A stretch of DNA of 10,651 nucleotides from Dehalococcoidia bacterium (lineage in GTDB: Bacteria > Chloroflexota > Dehalococcoidia > JACPQF01): positions 1 to 10,651 of the forward strand of contig JAUSEJ010000190.1 of NCBI GenBank assembly GCA_030650265.1, read 5' to 3'. A program made the position numbers and the translations under genes. The notes below the pieces were generated by a model that saw only the letters and a list, made by a program, of their open reading frames with translations, searched no databases and was not told the origin of the DNA. This document shows positions 1 to 6,713 of the stretch, piece by piece (position 1 is the stretch's first letter; each line of letters starts with the position of its first letter).

Positions 1-192
1 GAGAATGAGAAGCCCGGGAGCCAACACTGCCCCAATCTTTCCCAATGGCTTGAAGTCAGTCCGGCCAAACATGGTCGCGATCACTGAGATCACAAATGAG
101 CCAGCACTGAGGCCGGTGAGGTAGAAATAGAAAGCGATTAGGATCCCAAAGGGCATCTCGTGGTGTACGTTGTAGGTGACAATAATATCCAC
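1..192 (-). CDS. NrfD/PsrC-like quinone-interacting membrane subunit (partial, N-terminal 64 residues)
   Basis: This is the first part of a polytopic membrane protein, cut by the left window edge. Reading leftwards from a GTG at 192-190, 64 codons stay open. They give a short N-terminal segment (VDIIVTYNVHHEMPFG) followed by a hydrophobic helix at about residues 17-45 with a small-residue patch (TGLSAGSF), then the start of a second helix. In NrfD/PsrC proteins such a first helix is typical, and the family is the membrane subunit that exchanges electrons with quinones in polysulfide-, tetrathionate- and nitrite-reductase-type complexes. The start is well supported: GGAGGA at 200-205 lies 7 bases upstream. 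The gene begins 3 bases after the stop of the ferredoxin gene, so the two are probably translated together. The family call rests on only 64 residues, so NrfD versus a related subclass cannot be settled. Confidence 0.78.
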   Translation of the reverse strand, partial: MDIIVTYNVHHEMPFGILIAFYFYLTGLSAGSFVISVIATMFGRTDFKPLGKIGAVLAPGLLIL

Positions 193-195
193 GCG

Positions 196-834
196 CTATT
201 CCTCCAGTTTCGCCTGTTCCTTGGTCCGTTCCCAGATATCATAGGGAGTGCCGATCAGCGGATCCATCGCCGATTCATCACCGCCTATGTAGAATACGTG
301 AGGGTTGGTCGACATCTCCCGCTTGAGGACACGCACCGGTTGAGTCGACAGGAGTTTAGAGAGTTCGCTCGTCGGGTCCATGATGTTGCCAAACGTTCTC
401 GCTCGCGCGGGACAGGTGTTGACACAGGCGGGCTCCAATCCGGCATCAACCCGGTGAGCACACCAATAGCACTTCTGTACTATCTTCTTCAACGGGTTCA
501 CGTATCTCACGTCGTAGGGACACGATGCGATGCAGTAGCGGCAGCCGATGCATCTATGCTCATCCACCATAACGATCCCGTCGTCCCTTTGGTAGGTGGC
601 CTGCGTAGGGCAATTCGTGAGACAGACCGGATCGCCGCAGTTGTTACAGAGAGAAGGCAAGAATTGTTTGGTGACGTTCGGATACTTCCCCTTCTCAATC
701 TGTTTGACCCAAGACCGAAAGACGCCCAGAGGCACGCCGTTCTCGGCTTTGCAGGCCACGGCGCAACTGTGGCAACCAATGCACTTGCGTAGGTCTATGG
801 CCATTGCCCATCTTACTTTGGGTGACTCTGACAT
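196..834 (-). CDS. Four-cluster 4Fe-4S ferredoxin subunit of a membrane redox complex (NrfC/TtrB/PsrB/DsrO-like)
   Basis: A 212-residue electron-transfer subunit, expected to wire a catalytic or haem subunit to the quinone-reactive NrfD-like protein. Sixteen cysteines fall in four groups: C18/21/24/28, C63/66/71/75, C95/98/101/105 and C122/125/137/141. This is the arrangement that binds four [4Fe-4S] clusters in the beta subunits of molybdopterin oxidoreductases and in NrfC/DsrO proteins. The 11-residue gap inside the last group (CYWC...CVNTC) is also typical. There is no evident Tat or Sec signal peptide, so it is either cytoplasmic or carried across by a partner. The ATG start at 834 has GGAGG at 846-850, with an 11-base spacing that is a little long. 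It lies between the hexahaem cytochrome gene and the NrfD-like gene. The exact complex (tetrathionate, polysulfide, arsenate, nitrite or other) cannot be read from this subunit alone. Confidence 0.9.
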   Translation of the reverse strand: MSESPKVRWAMAIDLRKCIGCHSCAVACKAENGVPLGVFRSWVKQIEKGKYPNVTKQFLPSLCNNCGDPVCLTNCPTQATYQRDDGIVMVDEHRCIGCRYCIASCPYDVRYVNPLKKIVQKCYWCAHRVDAGLEPACVNTCPARARTFGNIMDPTSELSKLLSTQPVRVLKREMSTNPHVFYIGGDESAMDPLIGTPYDIWERTKEQAKLEE

Positions 835-924
835 GAGTTCACAATCCTCCTAACAGCGAAACAAGCGTAACGGAACCAGTGTGCCTGACTAGCAGCACTC
901 CAATGGGTAAATCACTCTCGCCTA

Positions 925-1512
925 CTATGATTTGGGTAGCCCCTGCGGATGGCACTTCAGGCAATCCTCGTTCGGCTGATGGCATTGCCGGCAGTATTCC
1001 ATTTGCGGACGGTTTGTCTGAGGCTCGCCAAAATCGTGAGCTATATTTCGATGGCAGTTCGCACACAGGACGCCTACGGTTTTTACATGAAATTCATGGG
1101 GAATCCTGATGTTATTCACGTTGTACTTGAAGTCAACTTGCTCGTTAGAGATGATCTTTTCGTGACAGCGCCGACAATTTGGGCTAACTTGTTCAGGGTC
1201 CGCTTTGAATCCGCTGCGATAACCATCGGCGACTACCAACCAGCCTGGTTTGGCATGGCAGTCGACGCACTTGACCTTATCATAGCCCGGATGGACCAAT
1301 GACATCTTGCTCATGTCTGGCGTATCGCCGATGCCGTGACAGGTGAGGCAGTAGATGGGATTGGTCGAAGTGAAGTTGGCAATACCGAGTAAGGGGAGGG
1401 AACCTAGCACAAGAATTAGAAATGCACCAAGAATAATAACCATTTTTGGCAGCCCGGCGATCTTGTCAATCAGGCCCGGTATGCCCGACCGACGAGGGCT
1501 ATAGTAGTCCAT
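925..1512 (-). CDS. Membrane-anchored hexahaem cytochrome c (NapC/NirT/NrfH-like)
   Basis: A 195-residue cytochrome with one N-terminal membrane helix (about residues 22-45) and six CxxCH haem-binding motifs at C55, C82, C113, C150, C174 and C184. The layout, a short cytoplasmic tail, one anchor helix and an extracytoplasmic multihaem domain, is that of NapC/NirT/NrfH quinol dehydrogenases, though those usually carry four or five haems. The haem domain lies outside the membrane and would relay electrons between the quinone pool and a periplasmic or cell-surface partner. I chose the ATG at 1512 because GGGGGAG lies just upstream (about 1516-1522) and the helix then sits at the usual distance from the N terminus. 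The 28 extra codons that extend the frame to 1596 run into the probable promoter. It is the first gene of a three-gene minus-strand set; about 90 bp separate it from the ferredoxin gene. The substrate is unknown. Confidence 0.88.
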   Translation of the reverse strand: MDYYSPRRSGIPGLIDKIAGLPKMVIILGAFLILVLGSLPLLGIANFTSTNPIYCLTCHGIGDTPDMSKMSLVHPGYDKVKCVDCHAKPGWLVVADGYRSGFKADPEQVSPNCRRCHEKIISNEQVDFKYNVNNIRIPHEFHVKTVGVLCANCHRNIAHDFGEPQTNRPQMEYCRQCHQPNEDCLKCHPQGLPKS

Positions 1513-1599
1513 GTTTCTCCCCCTCAGCGTAGTTTGGCAGCCGCCCCACTGCCCGTGTACGCCTATCATTTTAGTTACAAAACATAAGAAAGCCATAAA

Positions 1600-1629
1600 A
1601 TTATAGCATATATTTATAAAAAATGTATT
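1600..1629 (-). promoter_or_regulatory. Extended -10 promoter for the cytochrome/ferredoxin/NrfD operon
   Basis: On the minus strand a consensus TATAAT (1605-1600) is preceded by TGC (1608-1606), forming an extended -10 element. The -35 match is poor (AATACA at 1629-1624, 18-base spacer), as is common for extended -10 promoters or those needing an activator. Transcription would begin near 1593, leaving a leader of about 80 bases before the ATG at 1512. The surrounding 1590-1650 stretch is very AT-rich compared with its neighbours. Confidence 0.55.
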
Positions 1630-1653
1630 AAGGTTTTATTAAACTCTTAATAC
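1625..1653 (-). promoter_or_regulatory. Candidate operator: TATTAAR repeats overlapping the -35 region
   Basis: A perfect 8-bp inverted repeat, GTATTAAG (1625-1632) and CTTAATAC (1646-1653), has arm centres exactly 21 bp apart, two helical turns. Inside it a third copy, TATTAAA (1637-1643), stands 11 bp from TATTAAG (1626-1632) in the same orientation. Direct heptamers at 11-bp steps are typical of sites for OmpR/PhoB-type response regulators; the inverted pair would suit a dimer. The array abuts a promoter with a weak -35 box, so an activator is plausible. AT-richness raises the chance of coincidence, so this remains a prediction. Confidence 0.4.
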
Positions 1654-1774
1654 TGGGCTGAGTTGGCCAGTAGTTCTTGGCTAGATGGCCTTTTCGGTGA
1701 GCTTTCGTGTCTAAGTGTTGAATGTTCTGTCCATAGGTGGGTTACCCGTGGCAAACTGCAACGAGTTGCGGCCG

Positions 1775-2668
1775 CTAGCGGAAAAAGATGAGGATCGTCA
1801 GGCTGGTAAGTAGCCAGAGGGCGATATCCACTAGTAGAGGCCTGTCTTTCAGGAGTATCTCCTCAGGGCTCCCACCTTCGTTTCTCAGGTGGACTAGGTA
1901 AAGATAACGGAATATGCCGTAGAGCACAAAGGGTATGGTCAACATCATCGCGTGGTTAGAAGGCAGAGACTCGGCGGTAAAAGTGTAGAGACTGTAGGCC
2001 ATCACAGTCGTGGACGTAACAACGGCGATCATCTCATCCAGGAGTTCGGGGGTGTATTCTTTAAGAATGGCCCGATGTTTCGAGGCGTCGTCACTGAGAA
2101 GAATAAGCTCATGGCGGCGTTTGCTGAAGCCGAGAAATAGAGCACCAAGCAAAGTACAGACGTACATCCATGGGGTAATAGGCACGCTAATGATTACTGC
2201 TCCGGCTACTGCTCTCAACACGAAGCCGGCGGCGATGGAGAAGACGTCCACTATCACCATGTTCTTGAGGGAAAAACAGTAGGCCAGATTCAATACGAAG
2301 TAGCCCAAAGCGACGAGACCAAATGCGCCGTTTAACATGAAGCTGACAGGCAATGACAGGCCGATCAACAGAACGACGGTAACTATTACCTGCCGGGCGT
2401 TGATCTTACCAGAGGCAAGGGGTCGAAGTCCTTTGATCGGATGCTGTCTGTCCTTCTCGATGTCGACCAGGTCGTTTATCAGGTAGACTGCGGAGGATAA
2501 GAGGCAGAAGAGAACAAAGCCCATCAGAGACAGGGCGATGAGGGTAGCTTCCTTCGATAGATCAAAGGGGTGCAGGCGTTGACTGATGGAGAAAACGAAA
2601 GCGAAGAAGATTATCGCGTTCTTCGGCCACTGTTTGGGGCGCATCTCGATGAGGAGGAATTTGAGCAC
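1775..2668 (-). CDS. UbiA-family prenyltransferase, decaprenyl-phosphate phosphoribosyltransferase-like (DPPR synthase)
   Basis: An integral membrane enzyme of the UbiA superfamily, 297 residues from the GTG at 2668. The Asp-rich motif NDLVDIEKDRQHP (N65, D66, D69, D73, H76), followed by RPLASG, matches the variant seen in Rv3806c-type enzymes, which transfer phosphoribose from PRPP to decaprenyl phosphate. The early RPKQWPKN segment and the second loop (YCFSLKNMVIVD) also fit. Most of the rest is hydrophobic, with about eight to nine predicted helices. In mycobacteria the product feeds decaprenyl-phosphoryl arabinose synthesis; no DprE1/DprE2 partner is in this window, so the end product is unknown. 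An in-frame ATG at 2698 would add 10 residues, but it sits inside the likely -10 box and lacks a ribosome site, whereas AAGGA lies 6 bases before the GTG. Another UbiA activity (quinone-type) is possible but fits the motif less well. Confidence 0.85.
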   Translation of the reverse strand: MLKFLLIEMRPKQWPKNAIIFFAFVFSISQRLHPFDLSKEATLIALSLMGFVLFCLLSSAVYLINDLVDIEKDRQHPIKGLRPLASGKINARQVIVTVVLLIGLSLPVSFMLNGAFGLVALGYFVLNLAYCFSLKNMVIVDVFSIAAGFVLRAVAGAVIISVPITPWMYVCTLLGALFLGFSKRRHELILLSDDASKHRAILKEYTPELLDEMIAVVTSTTVMAYSLYTFTAESLPSNHAMMLTIPFVLYGIFRYLYLVHLRNEGGSPEEILLKDRPLLVDIALWLLTSLTILIFFR

Positions 2669-2696
2669 GCAATGTCCTTGGCCTGGTATCATGGAC

Positions 2697-2726
2697 ATGA
2701 TACTTCATGGAGGTGAAGAGCGTCAA
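2697..2726 (-). promoter_or_regulatory. Promoter of the UbiA-family gene
   Basis: Minus-strand TTGACG (2726-2721), an 18-base spacer and TATCAT (2702-2697) form a recognisable sigma-70-type promoter. Transcription would begin near 2690. This places the ATG at 2698 inside the -10 element and supports the GTG at 2668 as the true start. Confidence 0.5.
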
Positions 2727-2732
2727 ATCCTC

Positions 2733-2761
2733 TTGACTTTTGGCCGTCCAGAGCCTATCCT
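2733..2761 (+). promoter_or_regulatory. Promoter of the tlyA-nadK-recN operon
   Basis: TTGACT (2733-2738), a 17-base spacer and TATCCT (2756-2761) give a good sigma-70-type match. Transcription would begin near 2768, leaving a leader of about 50 bases before tlyA. Its -35 box lies only 6 bp from the -35 box of the divergent minus-strand promoter. Confidence 0.55.
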
Positions 2762-2768
2762 TAGACAG

Positions 2769-2787
2769 TGGTCCCCGCTGGGGGCCA
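2769..2787 (+). other. Stem-loop at the predicted 5' end of the tlyA operon mRNA
   Basis: TGGTCCCC (2769-2776) pairs with GGGGGCCA (2780-2787) over 8 bp including one G-U, with loop GCT. It would be almost the first thing transcribed from the promoter ending at 2761. There is no T tract after it, so a terminator is unlikely; 5'-terminal hairpins of this kind often protect transcripts from decay. Confidence 0.4.
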
Positions 2788-2817
2788 TTTACGCGGTAGG
2801 GAGCAACAGACCGTAGC

Positions 2818-3594
2818 ATGATGGTAAAGCAGCGTCTCGATGTGCTCTTGGTCGACAAGGGGTTTGTCGAAAGCAGGGAGAGGGCGAAGGCGTTGATTCT
2901 AGCGGGTGAGGTTACGGTCAATGGCGAAACCGCCAGGCAGCCCAGTGGCAACGTTTCATGTGATGCTGTCGTCGTCATTAAGCGGCCGCCACCTTATGTC
3001 AGCCGTGGTGGCATTAAGCTCGCTCATGCGATCGAACAATTCTCCGTTGGCCTGGCAGGCAAGGTCGCCATAGACGTCGGGGCATCCACGGGTGGCTTTA
3101 CCGATTGTTTGCTGCAGAAGGGAGTGGCCAGGGTCTACGCCGTGGACGTGGGTTACGGCCAGTTCGATTATAGGCTGCGCAATGATTCTCGTGTAGTGGT
3201 TCTGGAGCGTACAAATATTCGTGGTGTTCAGAACCTGCCAGAAGAAATGGATATTGCCACTATAGATGTTTCCTTCATTTCACTTGATAAGGTATTGCCG
3301 GTTGTGCAGCGGCTTCTGAACGACCATGGGATCATCATTGCCCTTGTCAAGCCCCAGTTCGAAGCCGGGCCAAGGAATGTTGGTAAGGGAGGGGTGGTAC
3401 GCAATCCTCTTATTCACGCCAGCGTGTTACGTTCGGTCGGTGAGTTTGCTATTAGGCTTGGCCTGAAACTTAGAGGACTCACGGCGTCGCCTCTCCTCGG
3501 GCCAGCAGGGAATAGGGAGTTTCTAATGTATTTGTCCAAGCGATCGGAGGGTCAGGAACTTGAACCATCAATCGAAGAAGCCATCGCCGGTTAG
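2818..3594 (+). CDS. tlyA: TlyA-family rRNA 2'-O-methyltransferase
   Basis: A 258-residue protein of the TlyA family, which methylates ribose 2'-OH groups of cytidines in 16S and/or 23S rRNA using S-adenosylmethionine. An N-terminal S4 RNA-binding domain spans about residues 4-60 ([10 protein letters not shown]...[12 protein letters not shown]). It is followed by an FtsJ-like Rossmann methyltransferase with the SAM-binding motif [11 protein letters not shown] (86-96). The K-D-K-E catalytic set of 2'-O-methyltransferases is present: K67, D150, K178 and E234. The length is normal for the family. ATG codons at 2818 and 2821 are both possible; no strong ribosome site lies at ideal distance, GGGAG being about 14 bases upstream. 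It is the first gene of the operon and ends 2 bases before nadK. Whether it acts on one or both rRNAs cannot be told from sequence. Some family members were called haemolysins; that is a historical name. Confidence 0.93.
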   Translation: MMVKQRLDVLLVDKGFVESRERAKALILAGEVTVNGETARQPSGNVSCDAVVVIKRPPPYVSRGGIKLAHAIEQFSVGLAGKVAIDVGASTGGFTDCLLQKGVARVYAVDVGYGQFDYRLRNDSRVVVLERTNIRGVQNLPEEMDIATIDVSFISLDKVLPVVQRLLNDHGIIIALVKPQFEAGPRNVGKGGVVRNPLIHASVLRSVGEFAIRLGLKLRGLTASPLLGPAGNREFLMYLSKRSEGQELEPSIEEAIAG

Positions 3595-3596
3595 TT

Positions 3597-4463
3597 GTGG
3601 ATAAGATCGGCATTCTCTTTCATCCTAAGATTGCCTTTGCATTTCCGCTGGCGAAGGAGTTGGAGCGCGAGGCGAAGTCCTTTGGCGTGTCGGATGTCTG
3701 GCTTTCTTCGGCCTGGGATGAACTAAGCATCATCGCCGAGGCTCCAGGCAGCGGCATGGTCATCACGTTGGGCGGCGACGGAACTATTCTCAGAGCGGCG
3801 AGAGCAGTGTCTCCACTGGGGGTACCGATTCTGGCCGTCAACCTCGGCAAGCTCGGCTTCCTGACTGAGCTGAGTCCGGACACTGCTTGCAGGGAGCTGC
3901 CGCAGTTCTTGGCGGGCAGGGCCTGGATCGAGGAGAGGATTATGCTGCAAGTACAGTTGAAGACGACGGCGCGGAGCCTCACGGCGAGAAGTGTGGATGG
4001 TCAGGCAACCCTCGATCCAGATTGCTCATTTCATGCTCTAAACGAGGTAGCAGTGGCCCGCGGAGAAAGACTACGAGTCATAAACGTCGATGTCAGGATC
4101 GACGGCGAGAAGGGGCCATCCTATGTCGGGGACGGGATGATCGTGTCTACGCCTACCGGCAGCACTGGCTATTCACTGGCGGCCGGTGGCCCTGTGCTTC
4201 ACCCGGAGCTTGGCAACTTCATCGTAACGCCTATTGCTCCTCACCTCAAGATTGGCAGGGCCATAGTTATACCAGCATCATCGACGGTGGAGCTAGACAT
4301 AAGGACCAATGACGGAGCCATACTGAGCGTGGACGGCCAAATAGACGTGTCGCTTGGCACCGGCGATGGAGCGAAAGTAGTCCGGAGCCCATACGTTACC
4401 AGGCTGTTGCGTGCCCGATCACGAACCTATTTCTATGGCGCTCTGGCAGCGCGTCTCAAGTAG
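3597..4463 (+). CDS. nadK: NAD kinase
   Basis: ATP- or polyphosphate-dependent NAD kinase, 288 residues, the cytoplasmic enzyme that makes NADP+ from NAD+. The family signature GGDGT (59-63) is intact, followed by NLGKLGFL (82-89), the NE pair (149-150) that contacts the nucleotide and the glycine-rich stretch GDGMIVSTPTGSTGYSLAAG (178-197). A late DG pair (246-247) and PHLKIGRAIVIP (215-226) complete the fold. The start is a GTG 2 bases after the tlyA stop; there is no clear ribosome site of its own, so translation is probably coupled to tlyA. Phosphate-donor preference cannot be judged. tlyA-nadK-recN is a well-known neighbourhood in several Gram-positive lineages, which supports the assignment. 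Confidence 0.95.
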   Translation: MDKIGILFHPKIAFAFPLAKELEREAKSFGVSDVWLSSAWDELSIIAEAPGSGMVITLGGDGTILRAARAVSPLGVPILAVNLGKLGFLTELSPDTACRELPQFLAGRAWIEERIMLQVQLKTTARSLTARSVDGQATLDPDCSFHALNEVAVARGERLRVINVDVRIDGEKGPSYVGDGMIVSTPTGSTGYSLAAGGPVLHPELGNFIVTPIAPHLKIGRAIVIPASSTVELDIRTNDGAILSVDGQIDVSLGTGDGAKVVRSPYVTRLLRARSRTYFYGALAARLK

Positions 4464-4474
4464 AGGGTGTTGGT

Positions 4475-6247
4475 TTGCTATTAGAGCTTAACGTCACGAA
4501 TTTTGCCATTATCGACCGGCTGTCTACCCAGTTCAGACGTGGTTTCAACACTCTAACCGGGGAGACCGGAGCCGGGAAAAGCATCATCATAGACGCGCTG
4601 GGAGCTGTTTTAGGGGGTCGAACCGGACCGGAGGTAATCAGGACCGGCTGTGAAATGGCGAGGATTGAGGCGCTCTTCGACACGGCCCGACTCGACGAAA
4701 GCGTTAGATCGGAACTTCGCGATCTCTTCATTGAGAACGGCATCGAGATGGAGGAGACCCTGGTTCTCAGTCGCGAGATAAGTCGATCGCGAAGTGTTTG
4801 TCGCATCAATGGCCGAGCCACGCCAGCCTCTTTTCTCGGGAGGGTGGGGCAGTTACTGGTCGACATCCATGGACAGAGCGACCACCTGTCCTTGCTGAGG
4901 CCTGCCGAGCACATCCGATTCCTCGATCGCTACGCTGGCTTGACAGATCAGCGCCAGTCCGTCGCAAACACGGTAAAAAACTTACGGTCGATCAGGCGCG
5001 AACTGGATGACATGGCAAAATCCGATCGTGAGTCTGCCAGGCGGCTTGATCTCCTGGATTACCAGATTAAGGAGATAGAGGCGGCCAAGGCAAGGCCGGG
5101 CGAAGAGGAGGAACTCCAGGCGGAGCATCGACTTCTTGCCAATGCCGAGATGCTCTCAGCCCACTCGACATCAGCCTATTCTCTGCTTTACGACGGTGGA
5201 GCCGGCAGTTTGAGCGCTCTCGACGGACTCAGTCGGGCTCTGGTTGACATAAACGAGCTAGGCCGTCTAGACCCGACATTTAAGGAGCAGCGCGAGCTGG
5301 CGGAGAGCATATCGTACCAGTTGGAAGACCTGGCCAGCGCTTTGCGTGCTTATCGGGATAATATTGAGTTCAATCCCAACCGAATGGCGGCCATTGAGGA
5401 GCGACTGGAGTCATTCCGAAATCTAAAGCGCAAGTATGGGGGCAGCATCGAGGAAGTATTGGCGTTTGTCGAGCGAGCAAAGCGAGACATGAGCGCCATA
5501 ACTCACAGGGATGAGAGGATCGGGGATCTTCGTCAAGAGGAGGTCGTCCTGCGACAAGAATTGGGACTTGTCGCTTCTCAACTCTCGCTAATGAGGCAGG
5601 AAGCCGCTGAGTTGTTGGCACGGGAGATCGAAAAGGAGATTCAAGGTCTTAGTATGCCCAAGGCGCGATTTGTCGTGTCCATCGTTCAGGTCGATCAGCC
5701 GGACGGCGTTCCCTTCAAAGGTCGTGATCAGGAAGGCCACATGGCTGGCGATCGGCAAGTGGCCTTCGATGAATCAGGGATAGATCGAATCGAGTTTCTT
5801 ATAGCTCCTAATCCCGGTGAAGCATTGAAGCCGTTGGTCAAGATTGCCAGCGGGGGTGAGACCTCCAGAATCATGCTGGCGATGAAGACCGTTTTGAGCA
5901 AGGCTGACCCGGTTTCGACTTTGGTGTTCGATGAAGTTGAGGTAGGAGTCGGTGGGCGGAGTGGCCATCTGGTTGGCCAGAAACTCTGGAATCTCACGCG
6001 GTCCCATCAAGTGATCTGCATTACCCATTCGCCACAGGTCGCCGCGTTTGGCGATGTCCATTTCCGCGTTCACAAAGAAATGTTGGCAGACCGGACGTTG
6101 ACTCAATTGCAAGAGTTGGCTTTGTCGGAAAGAATCGTTGAGATCGCGCAAATGCTGGGCTCCGATACGGAATCCACGCGAAAGAGCGCCGAAGAGATGA
6201 TTTCTTTGGCGGCAGCAGTGAAGCTAAGGGAGCAGGTGCCGACATGA
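4475..6247 (+). CDS. recN: DNA repair ATPase RecN
   Basis: An SMC-like ATPase of double-strand-break repair, 590 residues, slightly longer than the roughly 550-575 usual for the family. The N-terminal head has Walker A GETGAGKS (29-36) after a family-typical opening (LLELNVTNFAIID). The middle (about 150-400) is charged and helical, consistent with the short coiled coil. The C-terminal head has the ABC-like signature SGGET (459-463), Walker B ending in DEVE (486-489) and the switch histidine in ITHSPQVAAF (H518). The fourth Walker B residue is Glu where most RecN proteins I know have Asp (DEID/DEVD). The start is TTG at 4475, supported by AGAGGG 7 bases upstream and by the conserved N terminus. 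It follows nadK by 11 bp, and its TGA overlaps the next ATG by 4 bp. The SOS box seen upstream of recN in some bacteria is not evident here. Confidence 0.95.
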   Translation: MLLELNVTNFAIIDRLSTQFRRGFNTLTGETGAGKSIIIDALGAVLGGRTGPEVIRTGCEMARIEALFDTARLDESVRSELRDLFIENGIEMEETLVLSREISRSRSVCRINGRATPASFLGRVGQLLVDIHGQSDHLSLLRPAEHIRFLDRYAGLTDQRQSVANTVKNLRSIRRELDDMAKSDRESARRLDLLDYQIKEIEAAKARPGEEEELQAEHRLLANAEMLSAHSTSAYSLLYDGGAGSLSALDGLSRALVDINELGRLDPTFKEQRELAESISYQLEDLASALRAYRDNIEFNPNRMAAIEERLESFRNLKRKYGGSIEEVLAFVERAKRDMSAITHRDERIGDLRQEEVVLRQELGLVASQLSLMRQEAAELLAREIEKEIQGLSMPKARFVVSIVQVDQPDGVPFKGRDQEGHMAGDRQVAFDESGIDRIEFLIAPNPGEALKPLVKIASGGETSRIMLAMKTVLSKADPVSTLVFDEVEVGVGGRSGHLVGQKLWNLTRSHQVICITHSPQVAAFGDVHFRVHKEMLADRTLTQLQELALSERIVEIAQMLGSDTESTRKSAEEMISLAAAVKLREQVPT

Positions 6248-6711
6248 CAGTCGATAGGGCAAGACTAAGCGATGTCCCGCAGATCCACAAGCTGGTCAAC
6301 TTGTTTGCCGATAGAGACGAGATGTTGCATCGTCCGCTCAGCGAGCTCTACGAGAATGTGCGCGACTACTTTGTCATTCGCCATGAAGGTCGATTGATTG
6401 GCTGCGTGGCATTGCACGTGACCTGGCTCGATCTGGCCGAGCTAAAAGCCCTTGCGGTGGATCTGGAGTGGCAGGGAAAGGGACTGGGCAGTAAGCTTGC
6501 AGCGGCATGTTTGGAAGAAGCGAGAGAGATGGACATCGCCACTGTCTACGCCTTGACCTACAGACCGGGATTCTTTGCGCGATTTGGCTTCAAGGTCGTC
6601 GATATTTCCCAGCTCCCGCGCAAAGTATGGGGCGAGTGTTACCGCTGCCCAAAATTTCCGGACTGTGACGAGATAGCGATGGTCCATCATTCTGGTGACG
6701 AAGGGGTATAG
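6244..6711 (+). CDS. GNAT N-acetyltransferase, ArgA-like (short N-acetylglutamate synthase candidate)
   Basis: A 155-residue single-domain GNAT acetyltransferase, which would use acetyl-CoA to acetylate an amino group. The acetyl-CoA pyrophosphate loop QGKGLG (77-82) and the preceding strand (LKALAVDLEWQ) are clear. The C-terminal half, with ALTYRPGFFARFGF (103-116) and LPRKVWGECYRCPKFPDCDE (124-143), resembles the acetyltransferase domain of ArgA and the short stand-alone N-acetylglutamate synthases (for example mycobacterial Rv2747). These start arginine synthesis without the amino-acid-kinase regulatory domain. Three cysteines (C132, C135, C141) form a compact C-x2-C-x5-C group. The ATG overlaps the recN stop by 4 bp, so it is coupled to recN. 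Glutamate as substrate is an inference from similarity; another small amine is possible. Confidence 0.82.
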   Translation: MTVDRARLSDVPQIHKLVNLFADRDEMLHRPLSELYENVRDYFVIRHEGRLIGCVALHVTWLDLAELKALAVDLEWQGKGLGSKLAAACLEEAREMDIATVYALTYRPGFFARFGFKVVDISQLPRKVWGECYRCPKFPDCDEIAMVHHSGDEGV

Positions 6712-6713
6712 TC

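Noticed and set aside
160..792. Long plus-strand open frame (210 codons) opposite the ferredoxin gene
   Set aside because: It is the antisense shadow of a gene with 16 correctly spaced cysteines, and its own translation has no recognisable domain or ribosome site.
835..924. Hairpin between the cytochrome and ferredoxin genes (AGTG...CACT)
   Set aside because: The pairing is short with a bulge and has no T tract, so neither a terminator nor a riboswitch can be supported.
1513..1596. N-terminal 28-codon extension of the hexahaem cytochrome
   Set aside because: The extra residues come before the natural anchor segment, and the ATG at 1512 has a strong GGGGGAG ribosome site while the extension has none.
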